Assembly: GCA_902493155.1 (NCBI GenBank) | Contig: CABUOE010000042.1 | Coordinates: 1 to 14,862 of the forward strand | Source: an uncultured Eubacteriales bacterium | GTDB lineage: Bacteria > Bacillota > Clostridia > Oscillospirales > Ruminococcaceae | Length of the DNA: 14,862 nt | Direction of reading: 5' to 3' | Part shown: positions 1 to 5,922 of the stretch, piece after piece | Position numbering within the stretch: position 1 is the stretch's first letter | How the letters are laid out: each line of letters begins with the position of its first letter | Position numbers and translations under genes: made by a program | The notes under the pieces: model-generated | What the model was told of the DNA's origin: nothing | What the model saw: only the letters and a program-made list of their open reading frames with translations | Database searches by the model: none

Positions 1-443
1 AAACACCCATCGGTCTTTTGAAAATCGCCGAAGACGGCGGGGCCATCACCGAAATCCGTCTGGCCGAGGACAGTCTGCCACCGGACGTGGAGCTGAGGGA
101 AACCCCTTTGCTCATAGAGGCAAAACGCCAGCTCACCGAGTATTTTGGCGGCAGACGGAAGTTGTTTGACCTGCCCCTGGCCCCCAAGGGCACTCCCTTC
201 CAGCAAAAGGTCTGGGCAGCCCTGCAAACCATCCCCTACGGGGAGACCCGGTCCTACAAACAGATAGCAGAGCAAATCGAAAATCCCAAAGCCTGCCGGG
301 CCGTAGGGCTTGCCAACAATAAAAATCCCATCATCCTCGTCATTCCCTGCCATCGGGTCATCGGAGCGGACGGGCGGTTAGTAGGGTACGCCGGAGGGGT
401 GTGGATCAAGGAAAAATTGCTGGAGCTGGAACAGGCAAAATAG
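1..443 (+). CDS. ogt: Methylated-DNA--protein-cysteine S-methyltransferase (5' partial)
   Basis: This is a suicide repair protein that moves the alkyl group from O6-alkylguanine (or O4-alkylthymine) in DNA onto its own cysteine. The reading frame is open from base 3 (T-P-I-G-L-L before the TTG at 18), so the true start lies to the left of the window; that TTG is not a credible start because the family's typical TPIG segment precedes it. The active-site motif I-P-C-H-R-V-I is present with the acceptor Cys codon at 348-350. Upstream are the usual helix-turn-helix and Arg-finger region (Y-G-E-T-R-S-Y, then R-A-V-G-L-A-N-N-K-N-P), and downstream the closing G-Y-A-G-G and K-E-K-L-L-E-L-E. It ends with TAG before a strong terminator. 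Ogt and the Ada C-terminal domain share this fold. The missing N-terminus prevents a firm choice, but a stand-alone Ogt/MGMT is most likely. Confidence 0.93.
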   Translation, partial: TPIGLLKIAEDGGAITEIRLAEDSLPPDVELRETPLLIEAKRQLTEYFGGRRKLFDLPLAPKGTPFQQKVWAALQTIPYGETRSYKQIAEQIENPKACRAVGLANNKNPIILVIPCHRVIGADGRLVGYAGGVWIKEKLLELEQAK

Positions 444-490
444 CGCCCTGCTCCTGAAACCGATATCATTCTCCGGCAAAAAGTGGATTT

Positions 491-533
491 ACAATAGAAA
501 AAGCAGTGCAATATGCACTGCTTTTTCTATTGT
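491..533. terminator. Bidirectional intrinsic terminator between convergent genes
   Basis: A perfect 20-bp inverted repeat (491-510 with 514-533) has a 3-nt loop (ATA). The stem has an A-rich outer part on the left and a T-rich outer part on the right, so either strand gives a hairpin followed by U-rich RNA. It sits 47 bases after the methyltransferase stop codon and 31 bases before the stop of the leftward anti-sigma-like gene, so it can end both transcripts. Nothing else is visible in 444-564. Confidence 0.9.
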
Positions 534-564
534 ACAGGATACCCTGTTTTTTCAGTAAAATCCA

Positions 565-1578
565 TCACGTCAAGGCATCGTACACCCCGGTAAAGGCGGA
601 TTCCTCCATCTGAAACACCCCGTTGCCGCCCATTCCCAGGTATTTGACGTAGCCGCCTTTTAAGAGCATCAGACGGATTTCAGTGCCATCTTTGAGGGTC
701 AGGTAACAGGGCTTCGGGGCAAGCTCCCGCCAGTCGGCCTTTTCCAGATAGACTGACTCGTACAACCCGTCGATAAAAGCGTCGGTGGCTTTCTCGGAAA
801 GGTCGGGGGAATACCGGTTTTCCTCCCCGTTGTCCCACTTGTCAAGGGGCTGCCAGCAAATCGTTTCCAGATTGCCTTTCAGCTTCATTTTGCCAAACAG
901 GTCTTCTCCCGTCTCGAGCCAGATGTCGTTTAATCGTTCGTAAACCCCCACGTTTCCCTGCCCGTCGCTGGTCATGATGCGGAAATCCAAGTCGTAGCCG
1001 TTCATGGCGTAAATGTCCTCTACCCCGATGGAGGAGGCAAACTCCCGGGCGTAATCGTCCTGCTTCGACCATTCGTCAATGTTTCCCTTGGTTCGGCCCA
1101 GGTATTCGCCCCGCAGAGCCGCTTCCTGCGCTTTCGAGAGGGACAAATTGTCCGTCCAGGTGTAGATGCTCCCCCGGTAGACGATGAGGCCGATCATATC
1201 GACGGTAACGCCCGGCTTCGGTTCCTCCAACTGGATTTTGGGAAGGTAGACGCCCTTTTGTATCTGGGCGGCGTTGTTTCCCCCTGCCGCGCCGCAATCC
1301 GCCCCACCGCCGGTAAATCCGGCATCTCCTGTGCCGCCGGAAGCGACTCCAGCCCTGTCGTTGATGTTATGTTCGCTCTGTCCCGTCTGCGGCAGGCCCC
1401 AGGCCGCTGCTGCGATTACCGCCGCCGCTGCGCAGGCGGCAGCTACCCGCGGAATCCAGGTTCGTCTTGCTGTTGAAACGGAAGGCGCGGCGTTCACCTG
1501 CTCCCGCACCCGGTCTACCAGTTCTTCGCTGGGGCGCATCTGCTCTTTCATATGTGCGATTCGTTCTGTTCCCGTCAT
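565..1578 (-). CDS. Putative membrane-anchored anti-sigma factor / sensor partner of the ECF sigma factor
   Basis: A 337-residue protein that I do not recognise by family. The order of parts is a short charged cytoplasmic head (about residues 1-40, with E-E-L-V-D-R-V-R-E-Q), one Ala-rich transmembrane segment (about 42-61), a Gly/Ala/Asn-rich linker (about 75-105), and a large C-terminal domain of about 230 residues that would face outward. This is the usual layout of an anti-sigma factor that holds an ECF sigma at the membrane. The gene follows the sigma gene with an ATGA overlap (1575-1578), which suggests translational coupling and a shared transcript. An SD-like AAAGGGG lies about 10 bases before the ATG. 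There is no HxxxCxxC zinc motif, so it is not a classical ZAS anti-sigma. The anti-sigma role is inferred from layout and neighbour; the signal sensed is unknown. Confidence 0.72.
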   Translation of the reverse strand: MTGTERIAHMKEQMRPSEELVDRVREQVNAAPSVSTARRTWIPRVAAACAAAAVIAAAAWGLPQTGQSEHNINDRAGVASGGTGDAGFTGGGADCGAAGGNNAAQIQKGVYLPKIQLEEPKPGVTVDMIGLIVYRGSIYTWTDNLSLSKAQEAALRGEYLGRTKGNIDEWSKQDDYAREFASSIGVEDIYAMNGYDLDFRIMTSDGQGNVGVYERLNDIWLETGEDLFGKMKLKGNLETICWQPLDKWDNGEENRYSPDLSEKATDAFIDGLYESVYLEKADWRELAPKPCYLTLKDGTEIRLMLLKGGYVKYLGMGGNGVFQMEESAFTGVYDALT

Positions 1579-2063
1579 GAAAGCATTTCCCCTTTCAGCA
1601 TTTCTTTGAGCATCGCCCGGCCTCTCGTCAGCTGCATCCGCACCGTCGGCTCCTTTTCCTGTAAAACGCCGGCGATGTCCTTCACCGCCATGTCCTCGAA
1701 GTAAAAAAGGTGCAGGACGTTTCGATATTTGGGCGGAAGAGCGGTCAGCGCCTCGTGAATACCGTTTTCCTCCGGGAGTTCGAACAAATCCTCTGTTCCC
1801 CTCTCCCCGAATACCACATGCCGCCGCCAGCCCGACGACCAGAATTTCTTGCAGCAGTTGATGGTCACCCGGATGAGCCAGGCTTTTACATGGTCCTCAT
1901 TTTTAAAATCCCCGTTTTTCCGCAGGAATTTTACACAGCGCAAAAACACCTCCTGAAAAACATCTTCGGCGTCATGGCGCGTTTTTACATTGTTCAGGGC
2001 GATGCGGTAAACCATGTCGGCGTACCGGCTGATGATTTCATCCATTTTTGAGCGCTCCGTCAT
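1575..2063 (-). CDS. ECF (sigma-70 family, group 4) RNA polymerase sigma factor
   Basis: This alternative sigma factor directs RNA polymerase to a small regulon, usually in response to an envelope or other external signal. The 162-residue product has region 2 at about residues 8-75 (D-M-V-Y-R-I-A, then D-A-E-D-V-F-Q-E-V-F-L-R) and region 4 at about 104-157 (A-L-P-P-K-Y-R-N-V-L, then the helix-turn-helix ending T-V-R-M-Q-L-T-R-G-R). The linker is short and no region 1 or 3 is present, as expected for ECF sigmas. The frame can be extended to a GTG at 2084, but a strong GGGGGAG ribosome-binding site sits just before the ATG at 2063 and inside the longer form, so I chose the ATG. The stop overlaps the start of the anti-sigma-like gene by four bases. 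The ECF subgroup cannot be named from sequence alone. Confidence 0.9.
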   Translation of the reverse strand: MTERSKMDEIISRYADMVYRIALNNVKTRHDAEDVFQEVFLRCVKFLRKNGDFKNEDHVKAWLIRVTINCCKKFWSSGWRRHVVFGERGTEDLFELPEENGIHEALTALPPKYRNVLHLFYFEDMAVKDIAGVLQEKEPTVRMQLTRGRAMLKEMLKGEMLS

Positions 2064-2124
2064 CTGTTTCTCCCCCGCTTTCACTCACAATACCCCGTAC
2101 CGACTAAAAAAGCAACACAATTTC

Positions 2125-2153
2125 AGTGTAGCATGAAAAATGGTTTGAGACAA
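2125..2153 (-). promoter_or_regulatory. Probable sigma-A-type promoter of the ECF sigma operon
   Basis: Read leftward, a TTGTCT -35 box (2148-2153) is followed by a 17-bp spacer and a TACACT -10 box (2125-2130), about 60 bases before the chosen start at 2063. This would be vegetative expression. A self-recognised ECF promoter could also be present but cannot be identified without knowing the sigma's consensus. The -35 overlaps the region just behind the terminator of the upstream gene. Confidence 0.5.
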
Positions 2154-2154
2154 C

Positions 2155-2186
2155 AAAAATCCCCGGCGGATAACCGTCGAGGATTT
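2155..2186 (-). terminator. Intrinsic terminator after the SpoIID-like gene
   Basis: A 13-bp stem (2174-2186 pairing with 2157-2169; two G-U pairs in the leftward RNA) with a 4-nt loop is followed in the leftward direction by a run of five T. It begins 5 bases after the stop codon of the gene ending at 2191 and separates it from the sigma operon promoter. Confidence 0.82.
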
Positions 2187-2190
2187 GTTC

Positions 2191-3540
2191 TCAGTCCATA
2201 GAATGGTAGCGCCTGACAATCAGCTCCCAGGTCAGCGGCCCGATGGCCCCGTTGGCCGGAAGCCCGTTTTGCTCTTGAAGGCGTCGGACAGCGTTTTCCG
2301 TTGCCTGGTCGAAGGTTCCCGTCACCTCCACAAGGGGAATCGACGGGTCGCTTTCGGCGATGGCCCGCAGGTATCGCTGCATCGTCCGCACATAAGAACT
2401 CTCTTCTCCTAAGGTCAGGAAATAGCCGGGGTAGATTTCATCCCGGTTAGGCTGAAACTCAGGCGGCAGGGCGTTGATGGTGTTCTGATAGGCATTTAAA
2501 ATGGCGTTCCAGGTGTTTCGTCCTACAATTCCGTCCACCGGCAGACCGTACTTATTTTGAAACGTCATAACCACGTCCCGGGTTTCGGGGCCGTATATGC
2601 CGTCTACTGCCAGCACCGGAATATCGTTGTCAAAATACCCGATCACAGCAAGAAGGTATTGAATCAGCTGCACCTCCGGCCCCGTATCCCCTTCTTTTAA
2701 GGCCGTCTGGAACACTCGGCTCACATCGGAAAGGGTAAGGCCCTCAGAATAGAGCTCGTTGAGGCCCTTGACTCCATTGTAAATCCCTTTTATTTTGTAC
2801 CAGGTGGCCTTTCCCACGATGCCGTCCGGCGTCAGGTTGAAAATCCGCTGGAACTGTTTGACAGCCTCCTCGGTCTCCAAATCGAAAATGCCGTCTATGT
2901 CGTTAATCCGCGGAATGGAAGGATAATTTTCCCCGATGCGGTTTAACTGCCGCTGAATGGTGCGGATACTCTCCTCAATCATCCCCCGCCGCAGAGGCGT
3001 ACCCGGATAGGACGGAATGTTGGCGGCAATGGGGGCGTTGAAGACGATGTTGATATCGTTTCCATAGTAGTGCTGCAAAATTTCGTAGGGGGTCATTCCA
3101 TCCCGGGCCAAAGACACCGTCCCCCATTGGGACAGGCCGTCGCAGGTCACAGTGGTCCCGTTGCAGTACTGGGTGAAATAAGGCTGTACCTGCCCCTGCT
3201 TTACCACATAATCGTTGAAAATATCGTCAACGATCTCACTGATGTTCTGGAAAACGTCCCGATCCTCCACAAAAAACTGGTCGTACTGTGTGGAATTGGT
3301 GATGTCGAAATCGTAGCCGCGGCTCCGGTAATATTCGGTGTAGATGCGGTTTAAGGCATAGCTGATCTGGGCGTAAATATTCGCCCGGATGGCGTTCTCC
3401 GGCCAGGTGGGGTAAATTTCGCTGGACGCCACATTTTTGATGTATTCTATAAAAGGAATGCGGATATTTCGTGCGCTGGCGTCATCCGGCCTGCCCAGAT
3501 GAACGGTGATGTATTCGGGTATAATTGGCTGCTCAGGCAT
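2191..3540 (-). CDS. SpoIID-like domain protein with three C-terminal peptidoglycan-binding domains
   Basis: A 449-residue protein likely to act on spore peptidoglycan. Residues about 28-165 resemble the SpoIID/LytB lytic transglycosylase core. P-F-I-E-Y-I-K-N-V-A-S-S-E places a Glu (E41) where SpoIID has its catalytic Glu. It is followed by a W-P-E-N-A-I-R-A-N helix and later by G-L-S-Q-W-G-T-V-S-L-A and Y-E-I-L-Q-H-Y-Y-G, which match the end of SpoIID domains. Three PG_binding_1 domains follow at about 188-250, 285-347 and 378-442, each with the D-G-I-x-G / F-Q / T-W pattern. No signal peptide or membrane segment is present, unlike classical SpoIID, so release by mother-cell lysis or action inside the sporangium is possible. 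AAGGAG lies 8 bases before the ATG. It follows the upstream gene by 17 bases, so they form one unit. The family assignment is strong; enzyme activity is inferred. Confidence 0.85.
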   Translation of the reverse strand: MPEQPIIPEYITVHLGRPDDASARNIRIPFIEYIKNVASSEIYPTWPENAIRANIYAQISYALNRIYTEYYRSRGYDFDITNSTQYDQFFVEDRDVFQNISEIVDDIFNDYVVKQGQVQPYFTQYCNGTTVTCDGLSQWGTVSLARDGMTPYEILQHYYGNDINIVFNAPIAANIPSYPGTPLRRGMIEESIRTIQRQLNRIGENYPSIPRINDIDGIFDLETEEAVKQFQRIFNLTPDGIVGKATWYKIKGIYNGVKGLNELYSEGLTLSDVSRVFQTALKEGDTGPEVQLIQYLLAVIGYFDNDIPVLAVDGIYGPETRDVVMTFQNKYGLPVDGIVGRNTWNAILNAYQNTINALPPEFQPNRDEIYPGYFLTLGEESSYVRTMQRYLRAIAESDPSIPLVEVTGTFDQATENAVRRLQEQNGLPANGAIGPLTWELIVRRYHSMD

Positions 3541-3557
3541 TGCAAAGCTCCTTCCCC

Positions 3558-4379
3558 TTATAAATCTGGCTCTTCCTCGACAGTGACCTCCGGCAGAAGC
3601 TCCGCTCCGTTGTTTGGAGCCATGTTGACCGGCTGGATGGACTGCACGCCGTCAAAAATCGGAACCCCTTTGTATTCCTCCGGCCGGTAGCCTGCTGCAT
3701 CTACGTATATGTCGTAGCTGGCGTATGGGGGCACTTTTTCGGGTTGCTGGGATTCCTGGCGTGAGGGGGCGCGGAGCTGGATACCGTCAACGATGCCGTC
3801 TGCATTAGTCACTCCGGAGAAAAAGACGCGGGGCCGGCCGTTAAACTCCTTGGTCACGTAAACGGCGGCGTTTTCCAGCGGAATGGAACTTTTTGCAGTG
3901 GAAACCTGTACTTTAAGGGTACCGGTTCCCGGATTTTCTTCTTTGAAAATTTCATATTCATCCGGTTCCTTGGGTGCCTCTTCTTCCCTTTCCACAGGAG
4001 CCCCTACGCTTGGCAGGACGATGCTGGGTGCAGTTTCCAGCGGATTGCCCCTAAAATCCACCGGATTTTCCGGTACCGCGGCGTCGGCTTCCCGATAAGC
4101 AGGCTCCGGAAGCGGTGCGGAAGCTGCTACTGCCTCCGGTTGAACGGTAGCGCTTGCTTCCATAGCAGGCTCTTCCGCCGATGCCGAGACCTGCTCTGCT
4201 TCCTCTGCGGATACGGAAGCTGCTGCTGCCTCCGGTTGAGCTGTAGCGCTTGCTTCCATAGCAGGTGCTTCCGTCGATACCGAGACCTGCTCCGCTTCCG
4301 GAGTTCTGCTCCTCTGGTGATAATTGTACAGTTCCTGTTTGTAACGTTCCATGATTTCCTGCATAGAACCCTGATACAA
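3558..4379 (-). CDS. Ala/Glu/Pro-rich repeat protein with C-terminal carboxypeptidase-regulatory-like domain
   Basis: A 273-residue protein of unknown function. It has a short helical head (about 1-25, M-Q-E-I-M-E-R-Y-K-Q-E-L), then a low-complexity Ala/Ser/Glu/Pro stretch (about 26-125) holding a 32-residue tandem repeat, and a C-terminal domain (about 148-262) that looks like a beta-sandwich of the carboxypeptidase-regulatory type (G-T-L-K-V-Q-V-S ... N-A-A-V-Y-V-T ... G-V-T-N-A-D-G-I). No signal peptide is visible. The start is a TTG at 4379 with AGGGG 8 bases upstream; the ATG five codons later has no good ribosome-binding site. It is the first gene of a unit with the SpoIID-like protein, so a partner role in spore-wall assembly or targeting is a reasonable inference only. 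Confidence 0.68.
   Translation of the reverse strand: MYQGSMQEIMERYKQELYNYHQRSRTPEAEQVSVSTEAPAMEASATAQPEAAAASVSAEEAEQVSASAEEPAMEASATVQPEAVAASAPLPEPAYREADAAVPENPVDFRGNPLETAPSIVLPSVGAPVEREEEAPKEPDEYEIFKEENPGTGTLKVQVSTAKSSIPLENAAVYVTKEFNGRPRVFFSGVTNADGIVDGIQLRAPSRQESQQPEKVPPYASYDIYVDAAGYRPEEYKGVPIFDGVQSIQPVNMAPNNGAELLPEVTVEEEPDL
4118..4299 (-). repeat. Tandem repeat, two copies of a 96-bp unit, inside the Ala/Glu-rich gene
   Basis: Copy one spans 4118-4213 and copy two begins at 4214 and loses similarity near 4299. The period is 96 bp, so the frame is kept and the protein has two 32-residue repeats that both carry E-A-E-Q-V-S, P-A-M-E-A-S-A-T and Q-P-E-A. Differences are few and partly silent, which suggests a fairly recent duplication. 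Confidence 0.88.
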
Positions 4380-4505
4380 AATCTCATCCCCTTTTTCCGT
4401 AAATTGAGGCTATTGGGCGCTTTTTTCACAATAACCTTCTTTTATTATATTTTCAATGTGCCGAAAGTGTGCCGGCCCACTTTTCTGCAAGTTGTGCCTA
4501 AGGTT
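4380..4505. other. AT-rich divergent intergenic region with a weak leftward promoter and an inverted repeat
   Basis: This stretch separates the leftward repeat-protein gene from the rightward DUF4250 gene. Read leftward it holds a TATAAT at 4444-4449 but no recognisable -35 box at 16-18 bp, which fits either an activated promoter or a sporulation sigma. An inverted repeat AAAGTG-8 nt-CACTTT (4464-4469 and 4478-4483) lies between the two promoters and could be an operator. No gene is visible here. Confidence 0.4.
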
Positions 4506-4534
4506 TTGCATTTGTGCGCTTTACCTGATATAAT
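4506..4534 (+). promoter_or_regulatory. Sigma-A promoter of the DUF4250 / kinase-like / GH127 unit
   Basis: A TTGCAT -35 box (4506-4511), a 17-bp spacer and a perfect TATAAT -10 box (4529-4534) point rightward. The 5' leader to the ATG at 4635 would be about 95 bases. I see no convincing riboswitch or attenuator hairpin in that leader. Confidence 0.72.
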
Positions 4535-4634
4535 AATCCTATGATAACAGCTGCGTTGCCTCTTATGAGCGCAATCTTCCTCAATACAACAAATGCATCT
4601 CTTTGCAGGAATATGTGAAAAAAGGAGAAAAATC

Positions 4635-4817
4635 ATGTCAATTCCCAACGATCCTGTTATTTTGATGAGTTATCTCAACACCCAGCTGAGGGATTTTTAC
4701 TCCGATTTGGACGACCTTTGCAAAAGCCTTTCCCTAAACCGGGCGCAAATCGAAGAAAAACTCAGTTCCATCGGCTACCGTTACAGCGCCAAACACAATC
4801 AATTCCTGCCAGCTTGA
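4635..4817 (+). CDS. DUF4250 domain-containing small protein
   Basis: A 60-residue protein matching DUF4250, a small family of unknown function common in Clostridia. The full domain is present: M-S-I-P-N-D-P-V-I-L-M-S-Y-L-N-T, then L-R-D-F-Y-S-D-L-D-D-L-C, and the C-terminal I-E-E-K-L-S-S-I-G-Y-R-Y. The middle (about 31-48) looks like a helix-turn-helix or small helical hairpin. The frame is open further upstream to an ATG at 4593, but AAGGAG stands 8 bases before the ATG at 4635 and the family begins with MS-I-P, so 4635 is the start. It is the first gene after a good promoter and ends 10 bases before the kinase-like gene. Function unknown; family assignment from memory of the pattern. Confidence 0.87.
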   Translation: MSIPNDPVILMSYLNTQLRDFYSDLDDLCKSLSLNRAQIEEKLSSIGYRYSAKHNQFLPA

Positions 4818-4827
4818 GGACGAGCCG

Positions 4828-5901
4828 ATGAAGGAAATTAAACAGACGCTTTGCCACTTCAAAGCAGCGTATCCGGCGGCGGAGGCCCTCGATTACATCA
4901 AGCTGATTTATCAAAATGAGTTCGGCTGCGGGCATCTCTGTCCCGATGAAGCAGAGGCTCTCTCTTTCCTGACAGAGGAGTGGGACCATGTGATCCATTC
5001 TCCCCAGACTCCCCTGTTTGAGGGAATCGGGAACGGTCTTTGCCGCCTGAATCTTGGCGCGCTTCAAAAAGACGATCTGCCGTTGGCGGCGCGGGTCTTC
5101 GTTCGTAGCGCCCAAACACTCCGGGGAAGCGAAAGCGGTTTTCGGGAAAAGCTCTCCCTGCTGGCTCAAATGGCCCAAAATGGTCAATTGCCGCTGGACG
5201 GTGCCAAAACGGCCTCCACCGTGGAGGCCTACCTTTTAGGAGGCATCCGCCCAATACATCACAGCGAATCCTACCGGGAACGGTACATTCCCCACTACCG
5301 GGTGGTGGAAACGCCTTACGCTGTCTTTTTTCCGGCGCTTCGGGCAGCAGAAAAGCTGCTGGAGAAGAGCGAAGGAGCCATTCTTTCCATTGAAGGGCGC
5401 TGCGCTTCCGGAAAAACATCTCTGGCAGGGATGATAGAAAATTTATTTCCCTGCAACGTCTTTCACATGGATGATTTTTTCCTCCCCTTCCACATGCGCA
5501 CTGAGGACCGGCTCTCCACCCCCGGCGGCAACGTCCACTACGAGCGGTTTTATTCCGAGGTGCTGACACCTCTTTTCTCCGGAGAACCTTTTTCCTACCG
5601 CCCCTTTTGCTGCAAAGACGGGAGCTTCGGCCCGCCTGTCAGTGTGACCCCGCGCCCTCTGTCCGTGGTGGAGGGGGCTTACTCCATGCATCCCGCCCTG
5701 CGGGCGCATTACCGGGACAGCGTCTTTCTCACCGTTTCGCCGGAGATTCAGCAAAGCCGCATCCTCGTCCGCAACGGCGCGGAAATGCTCCGGATGTTCA
5801 ACGAGCGGTGGATTCCCCTGGAAGAGCGGTATTTCCGAGAAGGCGGCATCGAGGCCCTCTGCGGCGCCAAAATCGACACGTCCCCTTTGGACAGCAACTA
5901 A
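4828..5901 (+). CDS. Two-domain protein: unknown N-terminal domain plus uridine-kinase-like P-loop domain
   Basis: A 357-residue protein. The C-terminal half (about 182-350) is a P-loop nucleoside-kinase-like domain. It has Walker A G-R-C-A-S-G-K-T-S (G190-S198), a D-D pair after the second strand (H-M-D-D-F-F, D215-D216) where uridine/phosphoribulokinase enzymes have their catalytic acid, the strand V-V-E-G-A-Y (281-286), and an Arg-rich lid region (R-I-L-V-R-N-G). The N-terminal about 165 residues are a separate domain that I cannot name, with L-I-Y-Q-N-E-F-G-C-G-H and R-Y-I-P-H-Y-R-V-V as its most distinctive parts. A GAGG ribosome-binding site lies before the ATG, and the gap from the DUF4250 gene is only 10 bases. 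Phosphorylation of a nucleoside or other small hydroxyl compound is likely; the substrate is unknown. The neighbouring glycosidase hints at a sugar-linked substrate, but that is inference. Confidence 0.8.
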   Translation: MKEIKQTLCHFKAAYPAAEALDYIKLIYQNEFGCGHLCPDEAEALSFLTEEWDHVIHSPQTPLFEGIGNGLCRLNLGALQKDDLPLAARVFVRSAQTLRGSESGFREKLSLLAQMAQNGQLPLDGAKTASTVEAYLLGGIRPIHHSESYRERYIPHYRVVETPYAVFFPALRAAEKLLEKSEGAILSIEGRCASGKTSLAGMIENLFPCNVFHMDDFFLPFHMRTEDRLSTPGGNVHYERFYSEVLTPLFSGEPFSYRPFCCKDGSFGPPVSVTPRPLSVVEGAYSMHPALRAHYRDSVFLTVSPEIQQSRILVRNGAEMLRMFNERWIPLEERYFREGGIEALCGAKIDTSPLDSN

Positions 5902-5922
5902 TCCCATTCAGGAGGTTTTATT

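Noticed and set aside
4445..4648. A 67-codon minus-strand frame in the divergent intergenic region
   Set aside because: It overlaps the rightward promoter and the DUF4250 start, has no ribosome-binding site that I can see, and resembles no family.
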